In this document: positions 57,121-64,000 of the stretch, piece by piece
Layout: the number at the start of each line of letters is the position of its first letter
How positions within the stretch are numbered: position 1 is the first letter of the stretch
Origin: Rubrivivax sp.
GTDB lineage: Bacteria; Pseudomonadota; Gammaproteobacteria; Burkholderiales; Burkholderiaceae_C
Length of the DNA: 64,000 nt
NCBI GenBank assembly: GCA_019635315.1
Contig: JAHBZT010000003.1
Span: forward strand, 62,001-126,000
Direction: 5' to 3'
Notes under the pieces: generated by a model
The model's database searches: none
Seen by the model: the letters and a program-made list of their open reading frames with translations, nothing else
What the model was told of the DNA's origin: nothing
Made by a program: the position numbers and the translations under genes

Positions 57121-57690
57121 ATGCTGCTGATGATCGACAACTACGACAGCTTCACCTTCAACCTGGTGCAGTATTTCGGCGAGCTGGGCCAGGAGGTGCG
57201 CGTCTTCCGCAACGACCAGATCACGCTGGAAGGCATCGCCGAACTGAAGCCCGCGCTCCTGGTGCTGTCGCCCGGCCCCTGCAGCCCGGCCGAGGCCGGC
57301 ATCTGCGTGCCGGCGGTGCAGCACTTCGCCGGGCGCGTGCCCATCCTGGGCGTGTGCCTGGGCCACCAGAGCATCGGCGCGGCCTTCGGCGGGCGCATCG
57401 TGCGCGCGGCGCGCCAGATGCACGGCAAGACCAGCACCATCAGCCACGACGGCCGCGGCGTCTTCCACGGCCTGCCGCAGGACTTCACCGCCATCCGATA
57501 CCACTCGCTGGTGATCGAGCGCGAGTCCCTGCCGGCGGTGCTGGAGGTCAGCGCGACGGCGGACGACGGCGAGATCATGGGCGTGCGTCATCGCGAGCTG
57601 GCGGTCGAGGGCGTGCAGTTCCACCCCGAGTCCATCCTCAGCGAACATGGCCACGCGATGCTGAAGAACTTTCTCGAGGGGCGGCGATGA
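57121..57690 (+). CDS. trpG: anthranilate synthase component II (glutamine amidotransferase)
   Basis: 189 residues, complete. It hydrolyses glutamine and passes ammonia to TrpE. Class I amidotransferase triad: Cys79 in GVCLGHQ, and His/Glu in [14 protein letters not shown]-terminus [19 protein letters not shown] is canonical. It now begins at the right island edge: upstream is GGTTAGAGCGCGT, a poor RBS, with no clear promoter in the last 60 bp. The stop overlaps the aldolase start (ATGA). Confidence 0.95.
   Translation: MLLMIDNYDSFTFNLVQYFGELGQEVRVFRNDQITLEGIAELKPALLVLSPGPCSPAEAGICVPAVQHFAGRVPILGVCLGHQSIGAAFGGRIVRAARQMHGKTSTISHDGRGVFHGLPQDFTAIRYHSLVIERESLPAVLEVSATADDGEIMGVRHRELAVEGVQFHPESILSEHGHAMLKNFLEGRR
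57127..57138. repeat. right attachment core (attR), inside trpG codons 3-6
   Basis: 12 bases identical to 24508-24519. The island restores the first codons of trpG, so the gene stays intact. Confidence 0.65.
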
Positions 57691-58721
57691 GCGGCCTGCG
57701 CGTCGTCGACCTGCGCAGCGACACGGTCACGCGGCCGACCGCGGCGATGCGCGCCGCGATGGCCGCCGCCGAACTCGGCGACGACGTCTTCGGCGACGAC
57801 CCGACGGTCAACGAACTGCAGCGTGTCGTCGCCGGGCGGCTGGGCTACGAGGCCGCGCTGTTCGTGCCCAGCGGCACGATGAGCAACCTGTGCGCGCTGC
57901 TGAGCCACTGCCAGCGCGGCGACGAGTACCTGGTCGGCCAGATGGCGCACTGCTATCGCTGGGAAGGCGGCGGCGCCGCGGTGCTGGGCAGCATCCAGCC
58001 TCAGCCGCTGGCACAGCAGCCCGACGGCACGATGGCGCTCGCCGACCTCGAGGCCAACATCAAGCCCGACGACGCGCACTTCGCGCGCACGCGGCTGCTG
58101 GCGCTGGAAGACACCTGGGGCGGGCGCGTGCTGCCGATGGACTACATCGAGGCCGCGACCGCGCTGGCGCGCCGGCATGGCCTGGCGACGCACCTGGACG
58201 GCGCACGCCTGTTCAATGCCGCGGTCGCGCAGGCCGGACCGGGCGGCGACGCCTGGGGGCAGGCGCGGCGCATCGCCGGGCACTTCGACAGCGTCTCGGT
58301 CTGCTTCAGCAAGGGCCTGGGCGCGCCGGTCGGCTCGGCGCTGTGCGGCTCGCGCGAGTTGATCGCCCGTGCCCGCCGCTGGCGCAAGATGGCCGGCGGC
58401 GGCCTGCGCCAGGCCGGTGTGCTGGCCGCGGCGGCGCTGCATGCGCTGGACCATCATGTCGAGCGGCTGGCCGAGGACCATGCGAATGCGTCGCTGCTGG
58501 CCGAGGGGCTGCAGGGCCTGCCCGGCGTGACCGTGCCCCCGGCGCAGACCAACATGGTGTTCGTCGACCTGGCGCCCGACAAGGCCGCCGGCGCGGTGGA
58601 GCGGCTGCGCGCCGCCGGCGTGCTGTGCACCGGCCTGTACCGGCTGCGCCTGGTGACGCACCTGGACGTCGGCCGCGACGACATCGTGCACGCGGTGCGC
58701 GTGCTGCGCGAAGTGCTTTAG
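57687..58721 (+). CDS. ltaE: low-specificity L-threonine aldolase
   Basis: 344 residues. PLP enzyme splitting L-threonine or L-allo-threonine to glycine and acetaldehyde. Signatures: [13 protein letters not shown] at the start, [37 protein letters not shown], and the PLP Lys209 in [14 protein letters not shown]. Overlap with trpG and a 22-bp gap to trpD place it inside the trp operon, an unusual partner; a metabolic link (Gly/Ser/Trp balance) is speculative. Confidence 0.9.
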   Translation: MSGLRVVDLRSDTVTRPTAAMRAAMAAAELGDDVFGDDPTVNELQRVVAGRLGYEAALFVPSGTMSNLCALLSHCQRGDEYLVGQMAHCYRWEGGGAAVLGSIQPQPLAQQPDGTMALADLEANIKPDDAHFARTRLLALEDTWGGRVLPMDYIEAATALARRHGLATHLDGARLFNAAVAQAGPGGDAWGQARRIAGHFDSVSVCFSKGLGAPVGSALCGSRELIARARRWRKMAGGGLRQAGVLAAAALHALDHHVERLAEDHANASLLAEGLQGLPGVTVPPAQTNMVFVDLAPDKAAGAVERLRAAGVLCTGLYRLRLVTHLDVGRDDIVHAVRVLREVL

Positions 58722-58743
58722 AACCGAACCCGAGGAGCGAGCC

Positions 58744-59781
58744 ATGCCGATCAGCAATACCGAGGCGCTGACCCGCGTCATCGAGCACCGCGAGATCTTC
58801 CACGACGAGATGCTGTCGTTGATGCGCCGCATCATGAGCGGCGAGATGTCGCCGGTGATGATCGCCGCGCTGGCGATGGGCCTGCGCGTCAAGAAGGAGA
58901 CCATCGGCGAGATCGCCGCCGCGGCGCAGGTGATGCGCGAATTCGCCACGCCGGTGGTCATCAAGGACCACACGCACCTGGTGGACATCGTCGGCACCGG
59001 CGGCGACAGCTCGCACACCTTCAACATCAGCACCGCCGCGACCTTCGTCGCCGCGGCCGCTGGCGCGCGCGTGGCCAAGCATGCCGGGCGCGCGGTCAGC
59101 TCCACCAGCGGCTCGGCCGACGTGATGGAGGCGCTGGGCGCCTACATCGGCCTGAACCCCGAGCAGCTGGCGCAGTGCCTGGAGGAGACCGGCGTCTGCT
59201 ACATGTTCGCGCCCAACCACCACACGGCGATGAAGCACGCTGCGCCGGTGCGCAAGGAGCTGGGCGTGCGCACCATCTTCAACATCCTGGGCCCGCTGAC
59301 CAACCCGGCCGGCGCGCCGAACCAGCTGCTGGGTGTCTTCCACCCCGACCTCGTCGGCATCCAGGTGCGCGTGCTGCAGCGCCTGGGCTCCAACCACGTG
59401 ATGGTGGTCTACGGCATGAACGGCATGGACGAGATCTCGCTCTCGGGCGAGACGCTGGTCGGCGAGCTGAAGGCCGGCGAGGTGCGCGAATACACCGTGC
59501 ATCCCAGCGACTTCGGCCTGCCGGTCTACGACAGCCGCGTGCTGAAGGTGGCCAACAAGGAGGAGTCGGTGCAGTGCATCCAGCGTGCGCTGGCCAACGA
59601 GGACGGCCCCGTCCGCGACGTGGTGCTGCTCAATGCCGGCGCGGCGCTGTACTGCGCCGGCGTGGCGTCGTCGGTCAGCGACGGCGTGCGCCGCGCACGC
59701 GAGGCGGTGGCCTCGGGCAAGGCGCTGGCCAAGCTGAGCCAGTTCGTCAGCGTCACCAACCGCTTCCGGCCGGCGGCCTGA
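58744..59781 (+). CDS. trpD: anthranilate phosphoribosyltransferase
   Basis: 345 residues. Transfers phosphoribosyl from PRPP to anthranilate, the second committed step. Motifs: [17 protein letters not shown] (PRPP loop), [47 protein letters not shown] and the acidic [11 protein letters not shown]. The start follows GAGGAGCG at a normal distance. Confidence 0.95.
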   Translation: MPISNTEALTRVIEHREIFHDEMLSLMRRIMSGEMSPVMIAALAMGLRVKKETIGEIAAAAQVMREFATPVVIKDHTHLVDIVGTGGDSSHTFNISTAATFVAAAAGARVAKHAGRAVSSTSGSADVMEALGAYIGLNPEQLAQCLEETGVCYMFAPNHHTAMKHAAPVRKELGVRTIFNILGPLTNPAGAPNQLLGVFHPDLVGIQVRVLQRLGSNHVMVVYGMNGMDEISLSGETLVGELKAGEVREYTVHPSDFGLPVYDSRVLKVANKEESVQCIQRALANEDGPVRDVVLLNAGAALYCAGVASSVSDGVRRAREAVASGKALAKLSQFVSVTNRFRPAA

Positions 59782-59863
59782 GCGGCGTGGGCGGCATCGG
59801 CAGCACCTGCGGCGTCTGCGGCATGGGCGACCTGGGCGGCCGCCGCTTCGCGGACGACGACCG

Positions 59864-60397
59864 ATGCCCGCGCTGACGCCCGCAGCCGCCAGCACCGTGC
59901 GCTGGTTGCGCGAAGGCGCGCAGCAGCCGGTGCTCGCGCTGCCGAGCCAGCGCCCGCATGTGCTGGGCAGCGTGGTCGGCCTGGCGTCGCTGGCGCTGGG
60001 CGTGCTGGCGCAGCGCGAAGGGTTCCCGGCGCAGCAGCTGGTCAGCGCGCTGGCGCTGGGCGGCGTGGGGCTGGGCATGCTGCTGCACTGGGGCGTGCAG
60101 CAGGTCGACGGTGGCTGGCGCGTGGATTTCGAGCGGCGGCTCATCGAGCCACTGGGCGCCGGCGCCGGCGAGGCGGTGCAGATCGCCGGCGACGGCTGGA
60201 GCATCCAGGTCGCGCCCGGCGAGCGCCGCGGCCAGATCGCGATCGACCTGCGCCACGAGGACCGCGGGCGCGTCGTGCGGCTGGTCGACCGGCCGGCGCG
60301 GCGCTTCGCGGAGGTGAAGCGGCTGGACGCGCTGGCCGACCTGCTGGCGCGGCGACTGCAGGTGGCGCGCAGCGGGCTGACGCTGCAGTCGGCGTGA
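59864..60397 (+). CDS. small membrane protein of unknown function in the trp operon
   Basis: 177 residues, not recognised. Two hydrophobic stretches (about 33-48 [16 protein letters not shown] and 58-75 [16 protein letters not shown]) suggest a membrane hairpin. A soluble beta-rich C-terminal domain (about 80-170) follows, containing [16 protein letters not shown]. It lies between trpD (82 bp upstream) and trpC (29 bp to the chosen start), so it is co-transcribed with them. Confidence 0.7.
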   Translation: MPALTPAAASTVRWLREGAQQPVLALPSQRPHVLGSVVGLASLALGVLAQREGFPAQQLVSALALGGVGLGMLLHWGVQQVDGGWRVDFERRLIEPLGAGAGEAVQIAGDGWSIQVAPGERRGQIAIDLRHEDRGRVVRLVDRPARRFAEVKRLDALADLLARRLQVARSGLTLQSA

Positions 60398-60426
60398 GGG
60401 CCAGGAAGGCCGGGAAGGAAGCGAAG

Positions 60427-61224
60427 GTGTCCGACATCCTGCAACGCATCGTCGAGGTCAAGCGCGAGGAGGTCGCCGCGCTGCGCCGCGAACGCGGCCT
60501 GGCGTCCTGGCGCGCGGACGCCGAGTCGCGGCGCGCCGGCGACCCGCCGCGCGGCTTCGCGGCGGCGCTGCGCGCGCGCGTGGCCGCCGGCGGCGCCGCC
60601 GTCATCGCCGAGATCAAGAAGGCCAGCCCCAGCAAGGGCGTGCTGCGCGAGCATTTCGTGCCGGCCGAGATCGCCGCCAGCTACCAGCGCGGCGGCGCCG
60701 CGGCGCTGAGCGTGCTGACCGACGAGCGCTTCTTCCAGGGCGCCGGCGCCTACCTGGGCCAGGCGCGCACGGCCTGCGCGCTGCCGGTGCTGCGCAAGGA
60801 CTTCATCGTCGACGAGCTGCAGGTGCACCAGGCCCGCGTGCTGGGTGCGGACGCAATCCTGCTGATCGCGGCCTGCCTGGACGACGGCGCCATGGCCGAC
60901 CTGGAGGCCGCGGCGCTGGCGCTGGGCATGGACGTGCTCGTCGAGGTGCACGACGCGGCCGAGCTGGAGCGTGCGCTGCGCCTGAGGACGCCGCTGGTCG
61001 GCGTCAACAACCGCAATCTGCGCAGCTTCGAGGTCTCGCTGCAGACCACGCTGGACCTGCGTGCCCAGGTGCCGGCAGACCGGCTGCTGGTCACCGAGTC
61101 GGGCATCCTGGCGCCGGCGGACGTGCGTCTGATGCGGTCGAACGGCGTGCACGCCTTCCTGGTCGGCGAGGCCTTCATGCGCGCCGAAGACCCCGGCGCG
61201 GCGCTGGCGGCGATGTTCGGATGA
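60427..61224 (+). CDS. trpC: indole-3-glycerol phosphate synthase
   Basis: 265 residues. TIM-barrel enzyme closing the indole ring. Motifs: [30 protein letters not shown] (catalytic Lys), [50 protein letters not shown] and [15 protein letters not shown] 60427 is chosen because GAAGGAA lies 6 bp upstream and the family starts SDIL; GTG 60394, overlapping the previous stop, would add 11 residues. Confidence 0.94.
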   Translation: MSDILQRIVEVKREEVAALRRERGLASWRADAESRRAGDPPRGFAAALRARVAAGGAAVIAEIKKASPSKGVLREHFVPAEIAASYQRGGAAALSVLTDERFFQGAGAYLGQARTACALPVLRKDFIVDELQVHQARVLGADAILLIAACLDDGAMADLEAAALALGMDVLVEVHDAAELERALRLRTPLVGVNNRNLRSFEVSLQTTLDLRAQVPADRLLVTESGILAPADVRLMRSNGVHAFLVGEAFMRAEDPGAALAAMFG

Positions 61225-61751
61225 GTCCGCCGCCGACCCTGCCGGCCGGCACGACACCCCACCGCCAGCCCTGCCCCGGCGCGCAGACGGGCTTCGTCTT
61301 CATCTGCCCCGGTCGGCACGAGGCCAACCGAGGCTACCCCTGCGCGGCCGGCACCGGTGCCAACCTGAACCGCGTGCTCGCGGTGCTGCACCGGCGCCGG
61401 CCGGATCTCTTTCCAAGTCTCGAACGATGGAAGTATGTGGTCACTAACTCCTGGGATCGCGTCGAGTATCCGGACCTGACCGGGCGTTCCGTGCCCACGA
61501 CGGCCGAGGTGCTGCAGCCCGCCAACCTGGCGCGGCTGGCGGGCGAGATCGGCGGCCTGCGGCACGTGGTGGCCTGTGGCGCCCAGGCCCACGCCGCGGT
61601 GCAGGCGCTGGCCGCCGACGGCCGCCTGCGCGGGCGGGCTGCCTTCGGCCGCCACCTGAGCCAGCGCTCGGTCAACATGATCGCGGGTGCCAGCGACACG
61701 CCCGGGCGCATCGAGCGCTGGTGCGACGACCTGCTTGCCCAGTGGGGCTGA
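61221..61751 (+). CDS. uracil-DNA-glycosylase-superfamily-like protein
   Basis: 176 residues. [29 protein letters not shown] resembles the active-site loop region of UDG-superfamily proteins (PG..E...G.P..G..G). It is followed by [19 protein letters not shown] and a [15 protein letters not shown] strand-helix. The canonical catalytic motifs of Ung are not present, so activity is uncertain. Its start overlaps the trpC stop (ATGA). A true ung is often found after trpC in Burkholderiales, which supports the family guess. Confidence 0.6.
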   Translation: MSPPPTLPAGTTPHRQPCPGAQTGFVFICPGRHEANRGYPCAAGTGANLNRVLAVLHRRRPDLFPSLERWKYVVTNSWDRVEYPDLTGRSVPTTAEVLQPANLARLAGEIGGLRHVVACGAQAHAAVQALAADGRLRGRAAFGRHLSQRSVNMIAGASDTPGRIERWCDDLLAQWG

Positions 61752-61762
61752 GCCGGGGCCGC

Positions 61763-61790
61763 TGGCGACCCCTGCCGACCGTGCTACACT
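61763..61790 (+). promoter_or_regulatory. candidate promoter of the tRNA-tuf cluster
   Basis: TGGCGA (61763-61768) and TACACT (61785-61790), 16 bp apart, end 12 bp before tRNA-Tyr. The -10 is good (TAnnnT) and followed by a GC-rich discriminator, usual for stable RNA genes. Confidence 0.45.
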
Positions 61791-61802
61791 CGCGGGCTCT
61801 CC

Positions 61803-61888
61803 GGAGGGGTGCCCGAGTGGTTAAAGGGGGCAGACTGTAAATCTGTTGGCTTACGCCTACGCTGGTTCGAATCCAGCCTCCTCCACCA
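61803..61888 (+). tRNA. tRNA-Tyr (GTA)
   Basis: 86 nt with encoded CCA. Acceptor GGAGGGG/CTCCTCC (one G-T pair), long class II variable arm, anticodon GTA in the ACTGTAAAT loop, T-arm GCTGG-TTCGAAT-CCAGC. Confidence 0.95.
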
Positions 61889-61927
61889 GAGACAGCTTTT
61901 CAGCGTGCGTTCGGTTGGTTGTGCCAG

Positions 61928-62001
61928 GCGGGAGTAGTTCAATGGCAGAACCTTAGCCTTCCAAGCTAATGACGCGGGTTCGATTCCCGTCTCCCGCTCC
62001 A
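61928..62001 (+). tRNA. tRNA-Gly (TCC)
   Basis: 74 nt with encoded CCA. Acceptor GCGGGAG/CTCCCGC, anticodon loop CTTCCAA between TTAGC/GCTAA, T-arm CGGG-TTCGATT-CCCG. 39 bp after tRNA-Tyr. Confidence 0.95.
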
Positions 62002-62107
62002 AGCGCCAGGGTTTTCTTCTTCGGTTCTCTCGTTTCATCAGCATTCTCGTCACCGTCGTCGTTACGGGTCTGCCCGCCAGGGCCCTGCCGGTCAGACCCG
62101 TACCGAT

Positions 62108-62182
<75 letters not shown>

Positions 62183-62249
62183 GCCAACATCGGTCTTCGC
62201 AACAGACCTACGTAGACATCTCACCTCATCTCAGCCAGGAGCACACAAC

Positions 62250-63440
<1,191 letters not shown>

Positions 63441-63459
63441 GTCTGCAGAAGGTCGCCGC

Positions 63460-63535
63460 AGGGGCATAGCTCAATTGGCAGAGCGTCGGTCTCCAAAACC
63501 GAAGGTTGGGGGTTCGATTCCCTCTGCCCCTGCCA
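63460..63535 (+). tRNA. tRNA-Trp (CCA)
   Basis: 76 nt with encoded CCA. Acceptor AGGGGCA/TGCCCCT, anticodon loop CTCCAAA between TCGGT/ACCGA, T-arm GGGGG-TTCGATT-CCCTC type. It starts 19 bp after the tuf stop. Confidence 0.95.
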
Positions 63536-63551
63536 CCCGCTGAAGCGGGTG
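63534..63551 (+). other. hairpin at the 3' end of tRNA-Trp
   Basis: CACCCGC-TGAA-GCGGGTG, a perfect 7-bp stem whose left arm begins in the tRNA CCA end. No T-tract follows, so it is more likely an RNA-processing or stability feature than a terminator. Confidence 0.4.
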
Positions 63552-63635
63552 TCGCGACGACCCACCGGCCCGCGGGTGCCTCAACAGCCCGGCGGGCCTT
63601 GCTGCTGAATGGCAGCCACCGAGAACTGAGCGTCC

Positions 63636-64000
63636 ATGTCCAACCCACCTCAAGTCGAGACCGTCTCCACCGGGGCCGACAAGGCCAAGCTGGCCGGCGC
63701 GGTGCTGCTGCTGGTGGCCTCGATCGTCGTCTTCTACACGCTGTCCGCGCAGGACCTGTGGCTGCGCGTGGTCGCGCTGCTGGCGCTGATGGCAGCCGCG
63801 GTGGGCGTCTTCTTCACCTCCGAGCCCGGCAAGCAGCTGATCGCCTTCAGCCGCGACGCGGTCAAGGAGGTCAAGAAGGTCGTCTGGCCGACGCGCAAGG
63901 AGGCGATGCAGATGACCGGCTACGTCTTCGCCTTCGTCTTCGTGATGGCGCTGTTCCTGTGGCTGACCGACAAGACGCTGTCGTGGGTGCTGTACGACCT
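63636..64000 (+). CDS. secE: preprotein translocase subunit SecE (3' end outside the window)
   Basis: 121 residues visible. Two upstream hydrophobic segments (about 20-36 and 44-60) and the conserved SecE core DAVKEVKKVVWPTRKEAMQMT, then a third membrane helix. The three-span form is usual in proteobacteria. Its position after tuf and tRNA-Trp is conserved; nusG would be expected next. Confidence 0.95.
   Translation, partial: MSNPPQVETVSTGADKAKLAGAVLLLVASIVVFYTLSAQDLWLRVVALLALMAAAVGVFFTSEPGKQLIAFSRDAVKEVKKVVWPTRKEAMQMTGYVFAFVFVMALFLWLTDKTLSWVLYD

Larger units (their letters stand above)
24508..57126. mobile_element. integrated genomic island between trpE and trpG
   Basis: About 32.6 kb bounded by a 12-bp direct repeat (CTGATGATCGAC; 18 bp with one mismatch) derived from the first codons of trpG. 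It carries two tyrosine recombinase genes, a toxin-antitoxin pair and a long restriction/defence array, with no conjugation genes visible. The 28-bp blocks with tandem GCGGGTAYC motifs just inside each end are probable integrase-accessory sites. No tRNA lies at either edge. Confidence 0.85.

Noticed and set aside
61784-62107. tRNA genes as island attachment site
   Set aside because: The tRNAs are more than 4.6 kb past the right junction and are not duplicated at the left end.

Overview
The window is high-GC DNA from a betaproteobacterium, most likely order Burkholderiales. The right end carries tRNA-Tyr, tRNA-Gly, tRNA-Thr, an EF-Tu gene, tRNA-Trp and secE in an order typical of that group, next to trpG-trpD-trpC. 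No species can be named from the sequence alone.

Layout. (1) 1-2.8 kb, minus strand: 5' part of a Rep-type helicase gene, an alpha/beta hydrolase and a TetR-family regulator. (2) 3.8-21.9 kb, plus strand: a tightly packed catabolic/uptake cluster. It has an FAH-family hydrolase, an alpha/beta hydrolase, two paralogous metal-dependent amidohydrolases and a complete branched-chain-type ABC importer (livH, livM, livK, livG, livF). The livF ATPase is fused to a Tm-1-like (UPF0261) domain, and the partner TIM-barrel protein follows. Then come a lipoprotein serine hydrolase, a flotillin-like SPFH protein, two SRPBCC proteins (one fused to a quinone oxidoreductase) and a VOC protein. Two ~547-bp direct repeats with nested inverted symmetry lie before and inside this cluster. 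(3) 22.0-24.5 kb: a chalcone-isomerase-like periplasmic protein (minus strand) and trpE with a candidate Trp-codon leader ORF. (4) 24.5-57.1 kb: a ~32.6-kb genomic island inserted exactly between trpE and trpG, in the first codons of trpG. (5) 57.1-61.8 kb: trpG, an L-threonine aldolase gene, trpD, a small membrane protein, trpC and a UDG-like protein. (6) 61.8-64.0 kb: tRNAs, tuf and secE.

The island is the accessory region. Its left arm has an HTH protein, an ImmA/IrrE-XRE plus DUF4411 toxin-antitoxin pair, and two convergent tyrosine recombinases. Its middle has a C-terminal remnant of a type I specificity subunit, a DUF262/HNH (GmrSD-like) protein and an AAA ATPase. Its right half is one long minus-strand defence array, read from 56.6 to 35.4 kb: DEAD/DEAH helicase with DUF1998, SNF2-type helicase, Eco57I-like N6-adenine methyltransferase, a degenerate PLD-like protein, an SF1 helicase, an McrB-like AAA+ protein, an McrC-like nuclease and an HNH nuclease. 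Most of these genes overlap or nearly touch. The first four match the parts list of DISARM class 1 and related arrays; the last three look like a type IV (McrBC-like) restriction module. The methyltransferase gene is split by a 1,045-bp IS1595-family element with a perfect 8-bp target duplication. Removing the element and one duplication restores the frame, so the insertion looks recent.

The ends of the island share a 12-bp core (18 bp with one mismatch) taken from the trpG start. Just inside each end is a 28-bp near-identical block with two tandem GCGGGTAYC motifs. The trp operon is therefore physically split, and trpG must be expressed either from the island edge or by very long readthrough.
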